Below, one piece after another: positions 48,274-59,298 of a DNA stretch of 64,000 nucleotides. The notes beneath the pieces were generated by a model, which did not search any database, was not told where the DNA came from, and saw only the letters and a program-made list of their open reading frames with translations. Position 1 is the first letter of the stretch; every line of letters begins with the position of its first letter. Position numbers and translations under genes: made by a program. This stretch comes from Komagataella phaffii GS115 (Eukaryota; Ascomycota; Pichiomycetes; Pichiales; Pichiaceae): contig NC_012966.1 of the NCBI RefSeq assembly GCF_000027005.1, forward strand, positions 1,612,001 to 1,676,000, given 5' to 3'.

Positions 48274-50290
48274 CGGTGTATCTACAATTATTACGTAATT
48301 GTTTTTTGTTTTTTTTTATTGGACTACATGAAAGATTCAGAATTTGCAAAAATTCATTGTACAGCGCAAACTTAAGTTGGCTAATTCAGGAAGCTCCTTC
48401 CAAAAATATTAGAAAATGTGTCTTTGTGCTTAGAGTAATTTGTCGTAATTTATCATTTCGATGCAGGTTATACCAGAATGAAATAGTCCTACCCACCATT
48501 TTTTTCAATACTTTAGTTCATCTCTATGTCGTCTTGACCCGATGTTGAACTGAACAATCACCTGCAACAGCTAATTGCTGCCATGTGTGTACCATCTTGA
48601 GTATCATATACTTCTGTATATCTCAATATATTTCATTCGTGCTCAGCATTTGTTGGACCCCGAAACTGAATAAATTTGTAAACAATCAATAATTATAGCG
48701 GCGCTCTGATGTCGACCCATCTTGCGTGACTTTGAACTGGTTGGTGGAGGGGGTGAGCATTCATGCAGAAGTATACTCTGTAGCGCAGATAGATTGATGT
48801 TAAAGTGATGAAGCTTTTTGAACTGAAGGTGAGGTAAAGTGGTCAACAGATGAACGCTACACACGCACAGTCCTACTGACCGCAGGTTTTGATCAACTTA
48901 TATTGCTAAAACTATAAATGTTGTAGCCGTATATGATAAAACAGCACTCGAGAATGATTATTTTATGGTGTATGTCTCCGTTGCAATACCTGAGCTAAGC
49001 TTTCTTGCGTAGTTTTTATTATGCGCTGAATGTTCTATCTGGTTCATACTGATTATTGTTATGACCGACATGTTTGCTTATCTATGTTTGATATATTCAT
49101 TAGGATATGAAGTCAGTGAAATCTTGTCGACAAAAGTTCTCAGATTCAGCTTTGCTGGTCTAAAAACCACAGCCTTTGCCTTGACGGTTATTTACGATCA
49201 TCTTTCATAAAAAGCAACAAATCAAGGGTGATCTACATCTTATGACTCTTACGTTATAAGAGTTAATTTTGCCTCCAACTTAATGAAAAAGTTGACAAGA
49301 ATGAGTATAAAATGTACTGATGACTTAGTAAAGTATGAAACGAGAGTTAAACTAGAAGTTCAAATTATTTAGTAGAATGATATAACAAATTGTAGCAAAA
49401 GCTTTACAAGTAACAGTAATCATACGAGGCCTGTGTACGATGATGAAAGCCTGAAATCTTTTCTATGAATCTATCGTGAATTACTCAGTTTTAGTCCAAA
49501 AAAAAAGAAGATTTATGATTTCAAAATCAGGGAACAAAGGCAGACTATACTCTGCATGGATTAAGCAAGAAGAGACCAAGGACTTGTTGTTGTTGGATGT
49601 TATCCCTCTTTCTTTGGGTGTTGCCATGCAAGGTAACGTCTTTGCCCCAGTTGTTCCATATATAACTAGCACTGATTCAATACCCGAATTATAAGTTTTG
49701 AAAGCTCCAGAAAATACTGATGTAAGATTTTATTGTCTGACTGTAGATTGTTCAAGTATGACACCCTCTCCTATTGAAGTTAGATACAAAAGGTCGAATG
49801 AAGTACATTGAAAAATACCTGCTTTATATTTAACTCTTAACCTACGGTAACGGCCCTATGAGGATCGAAAACCCCCCGTAGAAATAAATAGCTGCGAATT
49901 TCAATCAGATAAAGAAATGACCTATCACAATCTCCTACAAACTTGTGTTGGTACAGAGCAGGCTTGTTTGCCACATAGTTTTCTTCACAATGTTGCAAAT
50001 GAGGCCTATCATACCCTCTTAGCATCGTTGAAACTTGCACAAACGAACGTCCAACTTAATCTTTTGTACTCTGAAAAGTGGGAAATATGTTATAATACCC
50101 AGTGTGACTGTAACATGTTGGAACAAGATCAAGATTGAAGAGAGCACTGAATTCAAAACAAACATCAAGATAGTGAGAATTTAGTTGACTAATCCTGTTA
50201 AGCTGAAAAAAGATTGCCTTTGCTGATAAAAAGAGAAGCTGGAGCAGTCCTTATAATAATCACAATAGAAGCTTGTCATCTCCGGCCATT
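48274..50290. other. 2-kb gene-poor interval containing an Hsp70 relic
   Basis: Apart from the Hsp70 fragment at 49566-49658, only short open frames without recognisable family occur (for example 49917-50138). RBA50 points into it from the left and the bZIP gene from the right, so it contains two 3' ends and no required promoter. Confidence 0.55.
49566..49658 (+). pseudogene. 31-codon relic of an SSB-type Hsp70 gene
   Basis: Translated in frame, this segment contains [20 protein letters not shown] and then GNVFAPVVP, which corresponds to the highly conserved segment of the ribosome-associated Hsp70 Ssb near the end of its ATPase domain and linker ([17 protein letters not shown]). Codon use is strongly optimised (ACC AAG GAC TTG TTG TTG TTG), unlike the flanks, as expected of a fragment of a highly expressed gene. 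Nothing before residue Q or after VVP resembles Hsp70. The host frame has no proper start and stops at 49692-49694. It is a dead, inserted or eroded fragment. Confidence 0.75.
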
Positions 50291-50887
50291 CTATGCACCC
50301 AGCTTGTCATCCTTGTCGACATTCAAATTGCCTAAATTATCTAGCTTTCCCAGGTACGCTCTAGATAAAACTGCCGGTAAGTTGTTGCTTGTCTCGACCA
50401 AGCCATCTCCATGCTCAATCAGCCTGCTTTGCAAAGTTAAAGTGTACTCTCTCAAAGTCACTATTTCATTCTTGAGACTTTGTATGATCTCTCGGTAGTG
50501 GTCCACAAGTTGTGCTTTTTTCTCCAACTCTCGAAATCGCTCCCCCCTCTTCCTGCGAAATGCCTGCTGTGCTTTTCTGTTTTGCTCAGCACGCTTCGTA
50601 TTAAGTACTTTCTTCTTTGAAGTCGGAGATGTGGAAGTAATGAAAGATGGAAGCGATTTGGGATCGGCAGAGTTCTCTTTCATGGCAACAACTGAACGGG
50701 CAATTCCCGCAGCAGCTCCAACATTTTTCAGCATCGCTATGGCTTCGCTCTGGCTAGAGCCGTTCTCACACTCATTATGAGCAACAGAGGCAGCGGCTAG
50801 ATCTCTAACATTTGAATGAGACCCGTTCGCCCCTTTTGTAGTAATGCCTTTGAATTCTGACTTTAAATGGTCTCTTTTTGTAGCCAT
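50291..50887 (-). CDS. bZIP transcription factor, Yap-like
   Basis: The 198-residue protein has a basic region at about residues 97-115 (KRAEQNRKAQQAFRRKR) with the N-x-x-A-Q-x-x-F-R pattern of the fungal Yap/Pap1 class. A leucine-zipper coiled coil of about 35 residues follows (LVDHYREIIQSLKNEIVTLREY). The Gln and Phe in the basic region distinguish it from Gcn4. There is no recognisable Cys-rich redox domain, so it resembles short single-domain members (KapC-like) rather than Yap1. Target genes are unknown. Confidence 0.8.
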   Translation of the reverse strand: MATKRDHLKSEFKGITTKGANGSHSNVRDLAAASVAHNECENGSSQSEAIAMLKNVGAAAGIARSVVAMKENSADPKSLPSFITSTSPTSKKKVLNTKRAEQNRKAQQAFRRKRGERFRELEKKAQLVDHYREIIQSLKNEIVTLREYTLTLQSRLIEHGDGLVETSNNLPAVLSRAYLGKLDNLGNLNVDKDDKLGA

Positions 50888-51468
50888 GAATCAGCAATAT
50901 TCAAAGGTAACTCAGCAGGAGACTTATGTAATGGATGACAAAGCAACTGAAAATCTAGTCAATTCATCTCATAGCAAGATAATCGCGGGAGTGGGAATAA
51001 TCGCACAACAATTCTACTGATAAATGACTCGTAGGAAAAATCCAACTTTAATTTCCCCTCTTACTATCATACTAGAAGATTCAGTAAGGCTGCTACTATC
51101 CATGCACGTTGTTCTCGCTTCCATTGAGCAATGAAATTGAACTATCTCTAAATCTGAAACTGTCACTCTCTGTTGTGTACTACTCGATTATATAATGTTA
51201 GGATGTCACCTTTCTCAAAACCAAGATACTTCGGATCTGAATTTTTTTCGTCTTAACAATCCAGTCTACTTCACTGACGTCAAGGTAGCCACTGCAGTTT
51301 AGAGAATTCACCATATCAAAATCCAATACAGAAATCGAATTGCGAAGGGTACCTGCAAATAAAGTTACTACATAAGGTATTTTTTCGTTGAGTTGTTTTT
51401 GCATTTTGAGTGACATTTTCTAGTGATTTGTTTCTGCCCTTCCATATTCAAATTTAGTATCACTTCCG
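50888..51468. other. Divergent promoter region
   Basis: The 581-bp gap lies between the bZIP gene (minus) and the Ser-rich protein gene (plus). No element was confidently assigned. Confidence 0.5.
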
Positions 51469-53307
51469 ATGATCCCAAATTTATCATCTGGCATGGTAAG
51501 CTTTGGTGACCAAGACTTGGAGGTTGGCACTTCAACGTTCCATGATGCTCCACCAAACTCACACATTGTTAGTGGTGGTCTTTCCACCCAGATGTCATCC
51601 TTCCAGTTTATGAACATGGATGTAAAAAAGCAACACAATGACAGTAATAGCGAAGTAAGTGGGCCTAGTTCAAATCGAGAAAGAGCAACTACTGGCAGTG
51701 TTTGGCACCCGATTCCCGCACCCAATACCCCTACTCGCAACGATGTTTCCAACCCCAGTTTTAGTCCTATGGCTCAAGCCCCTTCGGCTTCAACTACACA
51801 ACAGTCTCAGCCACCTTTGGTTCCTGGCTATAACCGACGGAATACTACTGGTGGTCCTGCTGTCCCCAAACCACAAAGTTCTCAAAGCTCTGTGGCCCAT
51901 CGCAGATCCTTACAAACTTTGTTACAAAATGACAATGGAGTTTTATGGGGAGCTAATGGAAAGACCACACCAGTAAAAGAAGATCGATCAACAAGACAAA
52001 GTGGTCAAGCAATTTTTTTTGGGCCAGAATTTGGGTCCAGTACTTCTGAATTTTTAGATCCCCTGGTTACCGCTGGTTCACCTTGGAACGATAGTCTTTC
52101 AAACTTTGCAACCAGCTGTAACGTAATGACCCCTAGTATTATGTCCCGTACCTCTAGGTTCTTTCCGTCACCCGTATCTGATCAGCGTAAGGATTTCTTT
52201 CAAGGGGGGCTGTCTGGAACAGCTGCTGGGGTGTTTACTGATCCTTTAGTTTGTCCTGCCACTTCGTCAGTTCGATCACTATCTGATGAAGTGAATTTGG
52301 ACCTAAATCTAGGAATAATTGACACAGAAGAACCCTTCAAAGCGCAACATGTTATCGATAAGTTAAGCAGGTTTAGCATAACCTCTGTATCGGAATACCT
52401 TTTGAACGAGCACAGCGATATACGCTTAGTCACACAATCTCAAAATGAATGGGAGGATGAACAAGAAGAGTATGATGATGATTGGGAAACAGTTTCTGGA
52501 AGCTTAGAGTTAGCAGTAGCTGAATTTTCTAACATGATTGTAAGCTTACCACCTCGTGGTTTGACTGTATCTGCTTCTTCATCTGTCAGTTCTTTATCAT
52601 CCTCTAGCAATTCGGATTCATGTGCCGAGGCGGGATTAGAGAGTGTTGATGTTACTTCTTACATCAAGAAGATAATCACCCGGCAACAAGAGACCCATGT
52701 TACATATATTGCCTCTTTATCCCACAGTGCCAAACCACAATTTGAAAAACTAATCCAGCAGGTGTTTCGAAATTATGGAGACATTCTGCGAATTGAGGAT
52801 GAGCCCTCCACTAATAATGACTTCGTTAAGTTTAAAGTCTTTACTAGACTTAACAATGGGAAAGGTCCTTACAAAATTTTCAAGTTCATCAATGAGAGAA
52901 CTCAGCGAGAGGAAAAAATGCTTTTCTTTTTTGAAAGTAACAGTGGAGGAACTCAAAATTCCGGCTATGGGGTTAGTGCTGGATCAAATTCTAGCACGGG
53001 TTCAACTCCTTCCAAGAATGATGTAAATACCTACCCTGAAGGCTTCTCGTCCACATTTCACAAGCGAGGAATTAATAACTTTATGTTTGTACGGGAACTA
53101 CAAAGCAAGATGATTGTTAATAAATCCGCTAAAACGAATAGCGAATATGGAGAGTTTCGAATTTCGTTGCCTGTCCACCGTATTTTGGGAGGGACGAAAT
53201 TCACAAAGAAGTCTTTCATTGTCAATATCGACCTCAGGGAATATGAGAGCAAGAGTTACAATAATGACAAAGCAAAGCATTTTAAAAGTAAGTTTAGTGG
53301 CCGCTAA
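51469..53307 (+). CDS. Ser/Asn-rich protein of unknown function
   Basis: The 612-residue protein starts at the ATG at 51469. The N-terminal ~270 residues are low-complexity (Ser, Pro, Thr, Gln, Asn) and probably disordered. An acidic patch (WEDEQEEYDDDWE, about 325-337) and a Ser run (SASSSVSSLSSSSNSDS, about 370) follow. The C-terminal ~220 residues look folded: YIKKIITRQQETHVTYIASLSH, LIQQVFRNYGDILRIED, YKIFKFINERTQREEKML. The pattern 'VFRNYGDILRIED...VKFKVFTRL' is faintly RRM-like. I recognise no named family. It could be a fungal RNA-binding or signalling scaffold. Confidence 0.6.
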   Translation: MIPNLSSGMVSFGDQDLEVGTSTFHDAPPNSHIVSGGLSTQMSSFQFMNMDVKKQHNDSNSEVSGPSSNRERATTGSVWHPIPAPNTPTRNDVSNPSFSPMAQAPSASTTQQSQPPLVPGYNRRNTTGGPAVPKPQSSQSSVAHRRSLQTLLQNDNGVLWGANGKTTPVKEDRSTRQSGQAIFFGPEFGSSTSEFLDPLVTAGSPWNDSLSNFATSCNVMTPSIMSRTSRFFPSPVSDQRKDFFQGGLSGTAAGVFTDPLVCPATSSVRSLSDEVNLDLNLGIIDTEEPFKAQHVIDKLSRFSITSVSEYLLNEHSDIRLVTQSQNEWEDEQEEYDDDWETVSGSLELAVAEFSNMIVSLPPRGLTVSASSSVSSLSSSSNSDSCAEAGLESVDVTSYIKKIITRQQETHVTYIASLSHSAKPQFEKLIQQVFRNYGDILRIEDEPSTNNDFVKFKVFTRLNNGKGPYKIFKFINERTQREEKMLFFFESNSGGTQNSGYGVSAGSNSSTGSTPSKNDVNTYPEGFSSTFHKRGINNFMFVRELQSKMIVNKSAKTNSEYGEFRISLPVHRILGGTKFTKKSFIVNIDLREYESKSYNNDKAKHFKSKFSGR

Positions 53308-53546
53308 AGGTAGATCTATATAGGACAAAGATATCGTATTTGTTGCCGGTCAACGTATTTCAACAATTCAGTATGATGGAGAGATTTTCGAAAGTAAATG
53401 AGTCGTTACGACTGTGCTAAGTTTTAAAACAAATCACAGTATTGTGTTGGGACATTTCAGCGCGATAATGGTTTCGCGGTTTTTTGATTTTTAGCTACTG
53501 TTGTCTTGACTTTCTCTCCTGAATTCACGGAGATGAATTCCAGAGA

Positions 53547-55001
53547 ATGCCTTTCTATCTTCCTGAAGATGATGCCGTGGCTAAACTTGAAGTATTTGGA
53601 AACGGTACTGCTTTAAACCAAAGTTGTAATATTTTTGCTATTCCAAATGGCTACTTACAGATTTCTCCTTCTAAGGAGCAATTAGGTCTCACTCAGCCTT
53701 GCTTTTACCTCAACAACTGCGCAGATTATCTAACATCCGAAGTGGCTTACTATCCAGTTTACCAATTTCTCTCTGCCAATAATTTTCTATCCATCGCAAA
53801 AGACGGTATTGGAGTTGGCAATGTTGCTTTGAGCTACGTCATTAGTAGTGTGACAGTGGCCGCTTGGATGCTTGTACTCGTTCTTATTTTGAGTCGTAAC
53901 CATAAACCATTTACCTGCAAGTTTTGTGCCCTCGTTTATGGTATCACGATGACGGTTGTTTTGGCCCGAAGTACCGCAGTTTTTCGAAAACAACATGGCC
54001 TTGGTATCCAAGATACACGCAAGTTTTACAAGACGGTACTGGGAGGATTGAGTTATAATATCACTATGATCTTAAGTGAATTTTTTACATGGATTGCCTG
54101 GGTAGATATACTGCGAAGGATTTATCCCACTCATTTTCGCCGCCCCGTTTACTATAGTGGGACTGTTATTGTCGGTATATGGCTTTTAATCTCCAGTCTA
54201 GATCGTTTCTATTACAGCTCGAGACATGAAACAAGGAATCAATCCTTTATTTCCATTGTCTCGGCTGTCTTGAGTGGAGTTATTTATTCCATATTTTCAA
54301 TAATGATGCTAGTCTATCTATTTCATTTCAAGGGTCATATAATTGCCCGAAACAAGTCCAAGTTGGCAGCTCAATTATGTTTGAACGTGGCTGATATTGG
54401 CATTACCGTGACGTTCTTTATTATGTATCGAACCTCGACAAATCTTGACGCCTGGTCGTCATTTGTCTATACATTTACCCAAGTGCTCTCAGTAGCTCTG
54501 ATATGGGAGTTATGCTATGATATTGAACGTCTTGAACGTACAGATGAGCACATGGCTGTGATTGGGCGTCAGGTAGATGATTCCCTTCCAGAAGGTGACA
54601 TTACTGCAACTCAAGATCTACCTAAGGCTCACAAATTCCGGCCCTGGGTTTCATTCTTGGATCGATTCTTTCCTCTCAAAGAGCACCACCGCATAATGAT
54701 AGAGTACGAACAGCAAGTGCAACACTCAGGTACAGCTACTTACCCCCCTAGTTCCTCATCTCAATTTGAACTACAAGACCTCGGCCACTGTTTAGACGAC
54801 AATAGTCAAGTCCAGAGCCAAGTGGCCAGTGATCAGGTGATAGCGGAATTTCCCGAGGCTGCATCGTACTCTCATTCACAAGGTGGGTCTTATACTCAAT
54901 TCAGCAACGATGAATCTTTTTCAAGACAATCGGGCTGGAGCGGAGTACGACCTGCCTTATCTAGTCTAAGGGACCATATTTTTAACAATTACAAGAAGTG
55001 A
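53547..55001 (+). CDS. Seven-TM ambient-pH sensor of the PalH/Rim21 (Dfg16) family
   Basis: The 484-residue protein has an extracellular N-terminus of about 95 residues with two N-glycosylation sequons (NGT, NQS) and four Cys, and no cleavable signal. Seven hydrophobic segments follow between about residues 95 and 330 (VALSYVISSVTVAAWML; FCALVYGITMTVVLA; ITMILSEFFTWIAWVDIL; and so on). The ~150-residue C-terminal tail is hydrophilic and Ser/Gln-rich, the expected arrestin-binding tail. FTWIAWVDILRRIYP after TM3 resembles PalH/Rim21/Dfg16. These plasma-membrane proteins sense alkaline pH or lipid asymmetry and trigger Rim101 processing. I cannot separate Rim21 from Dfg16. Confidence 0.7.
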   Translation: MPFYLPEDDAVAKLEVFGNGTALNQSCNIFAIPNGYLQISPSKEQLGLTQPCFYLNNCADYLTSEVAYYPVYQFLSANNFLSIAKDGIGVGNVALSYVISSVTVAAWMLVLVLILSRNHKPFTCKFCALVYGITMTVVLARSTAVFRKQHGLGIQDTRKFYKTVLGGLSYNITMILSEFFTWIAWVDILRRIYPTHFRRPVYYSGTVIVGIWLLISSLDRFYYSSRHETRNQSFISIVSAVLSGVIYSIFSIMMLVYLFHFKGHIIARNKSKLAAQLCLNVADIGITVTFFIMYRTSTNLDAWSSFVYTFTQVLSVALIWELCYDIERLERTDEHMAVIGRQVDDSLPEGDITATQDLPKAHKFRPWVSFLDRFFPLKEHHRIMIEYEQQVQHSGTATYPPSSSSQFELQDLGHCLDDNSQVQSQVASDQVIAEFPEAASYSHSQGGSYTQFSNDESFSRQSGWSGVRPALSSLRDHIFNNYKK

Positions 55002-56740
55002 TTTTAGTTGGCTACACAAGATAATCCAAATATCGTATCAACTACCTCTAGAAAGAATTTTCACCTTGCATCAAGTGTGCCTGATGCCATTTAAATGTCC
55101 CTAATCATGTGGCACAGTATAAAATTCTCCTTTTCCGTATGCAAGTACAGATAAGTTATCATCCTAGCGAGGTCTTTTAAGTGATTGTTTGTTCAACATA
55201 CCATACTTGAACGAATTTGCATTTGAAGATTAAAACAGCTGTTTGTTTTTTGTGAATAGAATTGAGACTGTTCTTTTCAAGAGAAAAACTTCAGTCACAG
55301 GCTAACTTGGGCAAATGTTTATATAAACTGTAACCCCAAGAACATCACTATCCACAGCTGGAAAAAGTGATTCGAAGATCCTATTTCAAGTGCATTCAAT
55401 GAGAAAGCTAACCGTCCTCTATTAGAGGTTTCTGGCAAACTTCGGTATCCTTGATTCGAAGTATAACTGCCGAGAGTAATTTTAAGGGCACAGTATGTAT
55501 AATTAATATATGGAAACCATTAAGGATAACCAGGGGGGTCTGTATTGTCCAAACATTGTTATTACTATCGTTTTTCTCTTGTCATTCAAATTCATTGATA
55601 CTTAACGAAAAGGCGCTTAATAATTTTTCACTAACACTACTAACACACAACCGAGCTAACAATATAGAGATTACCATGAATGTAATTAGCTTAAGAATGA
55701 GAACACCTCCTAATCGTTCCGTCACCAGCTTGTGCTTTCCTTTGTCATTTTCAAAAAAGGCATCTCTTGGAAAGGTAATTCCAGTCAAGAGAAAAAAACG
55801 TGAAGCTCAAAAACGTAAAGCTTTCAAGCGCAAAATTCACCTACTATTAGAGTAAACAAGGTTTTAAAAAAGTGTAATCAGGTGTGACAAACTCTTGACT
55901 ACAAAGAGAAAACAAATAAAAACAATGCTATTAATACTAAAGGTGCCTGTTATCTGTCAGAGTCATTAAATCAGTTTTATGTTTTTCGAAAATCAGCGAA
56001 ATTTTCTCATACAGTGTGAATAAAGGTATCTCATCATGCAGAAACAAGAAATGAACTCAAAATGAAGTATCAAATAAATATCCGCCTCAATAAAACCTAT
56101 ACGTGAATGTTAGTAAGCTAGAACAAAGACTTCAAATCGAGCTACTGGTAAGCCTTCTTGTCGCTCAGCTATCTACGACCTGTCATCAGTTGATACCTGA
56201 CAGCACTTCGAAATGTACACAGGAAATGCGATTACTTGATAACAAGTGACAGGTAACGTTTATGACCGCCCGGTCGGAATGTTCATCTTTGCAAAAAGGG
56301 CTAGAAAAGGATTATAACATACCTAAAACAGGTTAGTACAGGTACTCGCCTCTCAACTTCTGTTGTGTTTATGGGGGAGCTCATACAAGGCTGAAACTTA
56401 ACGAGATACAATTTGTCGACATTTGGAATTTCCATTCAGTCGGAACAATTGGTAAAAGTAAATAATCATAGCAACCCTTAAAAGGATACTCACTTTGTTG
56501 AGGTGGCCATTTTTGGTACCAAGCCATGAGCATTCATCATATGCTATGGAGAAAACTTTTCGAAACTTGAAAACGAAGGGAAGTCCTACCTAAGCATAAT
56601 TGTGTTGCATTGGTGTTAGGAGTTACCTTAACAAAGCTAAGTAGATTTCGAGTACTCTCATTTTCTTTCTGTTAGGGCTTCAAAATAATGCTTACAGTTC
56701 CTTCTGATACGTAGAAAAACATACTTAGAAATATCACCGA
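55002..56740. other. 1.7-kb intergenic region, one doubtful small ORF
   Basis: The gap between the PalH-type gene and the convergent YME1 requires no promoter. A frame at 55676-55855 from an ATG (59 residues, ending in a very basic helix KRKKREAQKRKAFKRK) might be a small nucleolar or mitochondrial ribosomal-type protein, but no family is recognised. The rest is AT-rich without visible structure. Confidence 0.4.
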
Positions 56741-58801
56741 TCAAACTTCAACTTTAACTGAAAGTTTTTCATCAGAAACTTCGCCAAGGGAAAGCTCTTT
56801 CTTCGTCGGCTTTGCCTTGATAATCTTATTGGTAGACACCTTTAATCGATCAATTGATTCACCCCGAACAACCTTTTCCATCTCATCTCTCGTCAAGGTC
56901 TCAAACTCTAATAGCCCCTCCGCTAGGCGTCGAAGTTCAACTGATCGCTCCTGTAATAGTTTGCGAGCACGCTCTTCACTCTCACGTAATAGTCCTCTTA
57001 CTTCCTGGTCAGCTTCATCCCTTATCCTCGAGGACCAGGATTCCCATTCATCGCTCAAACGTATAGGGCCGATTTGATCAGACATGCCGTATTGAGTTAC
57101 CATAGCACGAGCAACACTAGTAGCGTTCTGAAGATCTGATGAGCAGCCACTAGTGGTGTTGTCAGGACCATATATCATAGTTTCAGCAACTCTTCCGCCC
57201 ATTGCAACATCTAATCGAGAGTAGCATTCTTTTCTTGTGATATCATTCTTATCCATCTCAGGTAATTGGAAAGTAACGCCTAAGGCACGACCACGAGGAA
57301 GTATAGTTGCCTTATACAAAGGAGTTGCACCTGGAGTGAACATGGCAGCCACCGCATGCCCAGCTTCATGATAGGCTGTTGTTCGGCGTGATTCTTCAGT
57401 CATGACCATTGTCTTGCGAGCTGCGCCCATTAACACCTTATCTTTGGCCCATTCCAAGTGCTGCATATTCACAGCTGAAGCGTTCTGCTGTGATGCATAT
57501 ACCGCAGCTTGATTCACGACGTTCATTAATTCGGCGCCTGAAAATCCAGGAGTTCCTCGGGCAATTAAGGATGGATCGACATCTTTGGACATCTGCACAT
57601 TCTTCATATGATGTTTCAAAATTGCAATACGGCCCCGGACGTCAGGCAAACTTACGTTCACAATTTTATCAAAGCGGCCAGGTCTTGTTAAAGCCTTATC
57701 CAGAGACTCCGGAAAGTTGGTAGCACCGATAATAATTATGCCTTCAGTTTGAGAAAACCCATCTAGCTCGACCAATAGTTGGTTGAGTGTTTGTTTCGCA
57801 TGTGCTTGGTCCTTAGGGTTTCGCTTTCCCCCAATAGCATCCAACTCGTCAATAAAAATTATAGCAGGAGATTTTGCTCGGGCGTCGGCAAATAACTCAC
57901 GAACTCTTTTGGCACCAACTCCCACATAGAGTTCATCAAACTCCGAACCTGACATAAAAAAAAATGGAACACCAGCCTCACCGGCGGTTGCTCTTGCTAA
58001 CAATGTTTTACCTGTCCCGGGAGGGCCAGTAAGTAACACACCTTTGGGAAGCTTTCCTCCAAGATTGGTAAACTTTTGGGGATCTTTTAAAAATTCGACA
58101 ATCTCTTCTAACTCCGCACGAGCTTCATCAACTCCACATACATCATCGAAACGCACCGTCGTTCCTTCCACAGGCTGAATCTTTGTAGAAGAAGCTGTGC
58201 TCTTGAAAAAAGGTCCTTCTTCTTCAAAGAAAGTAGCAATTTCCAACGCTGCATATGTTAACAGCCCTATGCTAATTAGATATTTGATCCACTTAGATGC
58301 CATCATCCATGGTGATTCAGTGATCCTTACATATAGGGGTTCACGAGGGCTATTGTGCCCTCCGGCGAACGCTGAACTAACAGTGGGCGTTGAACCATCT
58401 AACAAATGAGATAACCTGGCTGCTTTCTCTGTGTTTCCCATCTTCAAAAGTGCAGAGATATACAACTGCAAACATTCGGGCGAGGTGGCAATTCCCGGTG
58501 TTTCGTACCGGCTGATTACAACATGTGGATAATCAGACTGAAGAAGCATTTTGTAAAATTCAGCCTGCTTCAATGGATTTTTCAACTCTCTATTGGCAGT
58601 TTGTTCCTTTGCTGATAACTGGGCAATGGAGTATGGTAGTTCCGAAGCTTGCGAGGAGTAAGTTCTACAGCCTCTTAGTGACCTTAAGCATTGTGAAACA
58701 CTTGAGTGAAAAACTAAAGGTGACCTGTTCACATTCAGATGAAAGTTACTGACAAGTGTTCGTAAGGATTTTCTACCTGTTTGTGACACCTTCCTGAACA
58801 T
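56741..58801 (-). CDS. YME1: Mitochondrial i-AAA protease
   Basis: The 686-residue FtsH-type protease starts with a mitochondrial presequence (basic and Ser-rich, about 1-50). It has one TM segment near residues 170-190, an AAA module with Walker A GPPGTGKT (about 258), Walker B IIFIDELDAIG, SRH with TRPGRFD, and the zinc-protease motif HEAGH (His478, Glu479, His482). Yme1 faces the intermembrane space and degrades unassembled or damaged inner-membrane and IMS proteins. Lack of a second N-terminal TM separates it from the m-AAA proteins Yta10/Yta12. Length is near S. cerevisiae Yme1 (747). Confidence 0.96.
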   Translation of the reverse strand: MFRKVSQTGRKSLRTLVSNFHLNVNRSPLVFHSSVSQCLRSLRGCRTYSSQASELPYSIAQLSAKEQTANRELKNPLKQAEFYKMLLQSDYPHVVISRYETPGIATSPECLQLYISALLKMGNTEKAARLSHLLDGSTPTVSSAFAGGHNSPREPLYVRITESPWMMASKWIKYLISIGLLTYAALEIATFFEEEGPFFKSTASSTKIQPVEGTTVRFDDVCGVDEARAELEEIVEFLKDPQKFTNLGGKLPKGVLLTGPPGTGKTLLARATAGEAGVPFFFMSGSEFDELYVGVGAKRVRELFADARAKSPAIIFIDELDAIGGKRNPKDQAHAKQTLNQLLVELDGFSQTEGIIIIGATNFPESLDKALTRPGRFDKIVNVSLPDVRGRIAILKHHMKNVQMSKDVDPSLIARGTPGFSGAELMNVVNQAAVYASQQNASAVNMQHLEWAKDKVLMGAARKTMVMTEESRRTTAYHEAGHAVAAMFTPGATPLYKATILPRGRALGVTFQLPEMDKNDITRKECYSRLDVAMGGRVAETMIYGPDNTTSGCSSDLQNATSVARAMVTQYGMSDQIGPIRLSDEWESWSSRIRDEADQEVRGLLRESEERARKLLQERSVELRRLAEGLLEFETLTRDEMEKVVRGESIDRLKVSTNKIIKAKPTKKELSLGEVSDEKLSVKVEV

Positions 58802-59298
58802 TGCCGTGCGCTCCCTACTGGTACAGTTTAGGACCTAATTATTAATTACTAGTTGGTCACTTCTGACGGCGTTGGCTTTGAACTAGTCAAGCGCGAATTG
58901 ACTTGTTTCCTGAACAGGATATTGCCAGCATTATTCAGAACATTCAAGAAGAACGAATATACATACTATGAAACCTGGCGCAAATTTCCACTGAACTTCA
59001 GGCCGAGTAGAGCAATGCTTCAAAAATTTCTATACAACTCATATCAACCCGATTCCTAAATGTACTATCAAGTACCAAAGGGAAGCTAAGTGCATCGAAT
59101 AAACTCAGCAGTGATTTTACGGCAAAGGTTACAGATTATAAAACACCAAATATATGGGTAATGGTTACGCCGCCCTCACAAAGTCAATACAATATACCTC
59201 CGTATATGGCTTGCTTGATTTTTTCTTGCTAGAAGTACACCGATTTTATGCTTCTCTCTTGAAGTCTCTGAAAATCCTCAAAGGTAGCCTTATCAGCC
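58802..59298. other. Spacer upstream of YME1
   Basis: The 497-bp interval contains the YME1 promoter and the 3' end of the SIS-domain gene (both minus strand). Short open frames lack support. Confidence 0.5.

Noticed and set aside
49917..50138. 73-codon plus-strand ORF near the Hsp70 relic
   Set aside because: No family, no promoter evidence, and the surrounding composition is non-coding.
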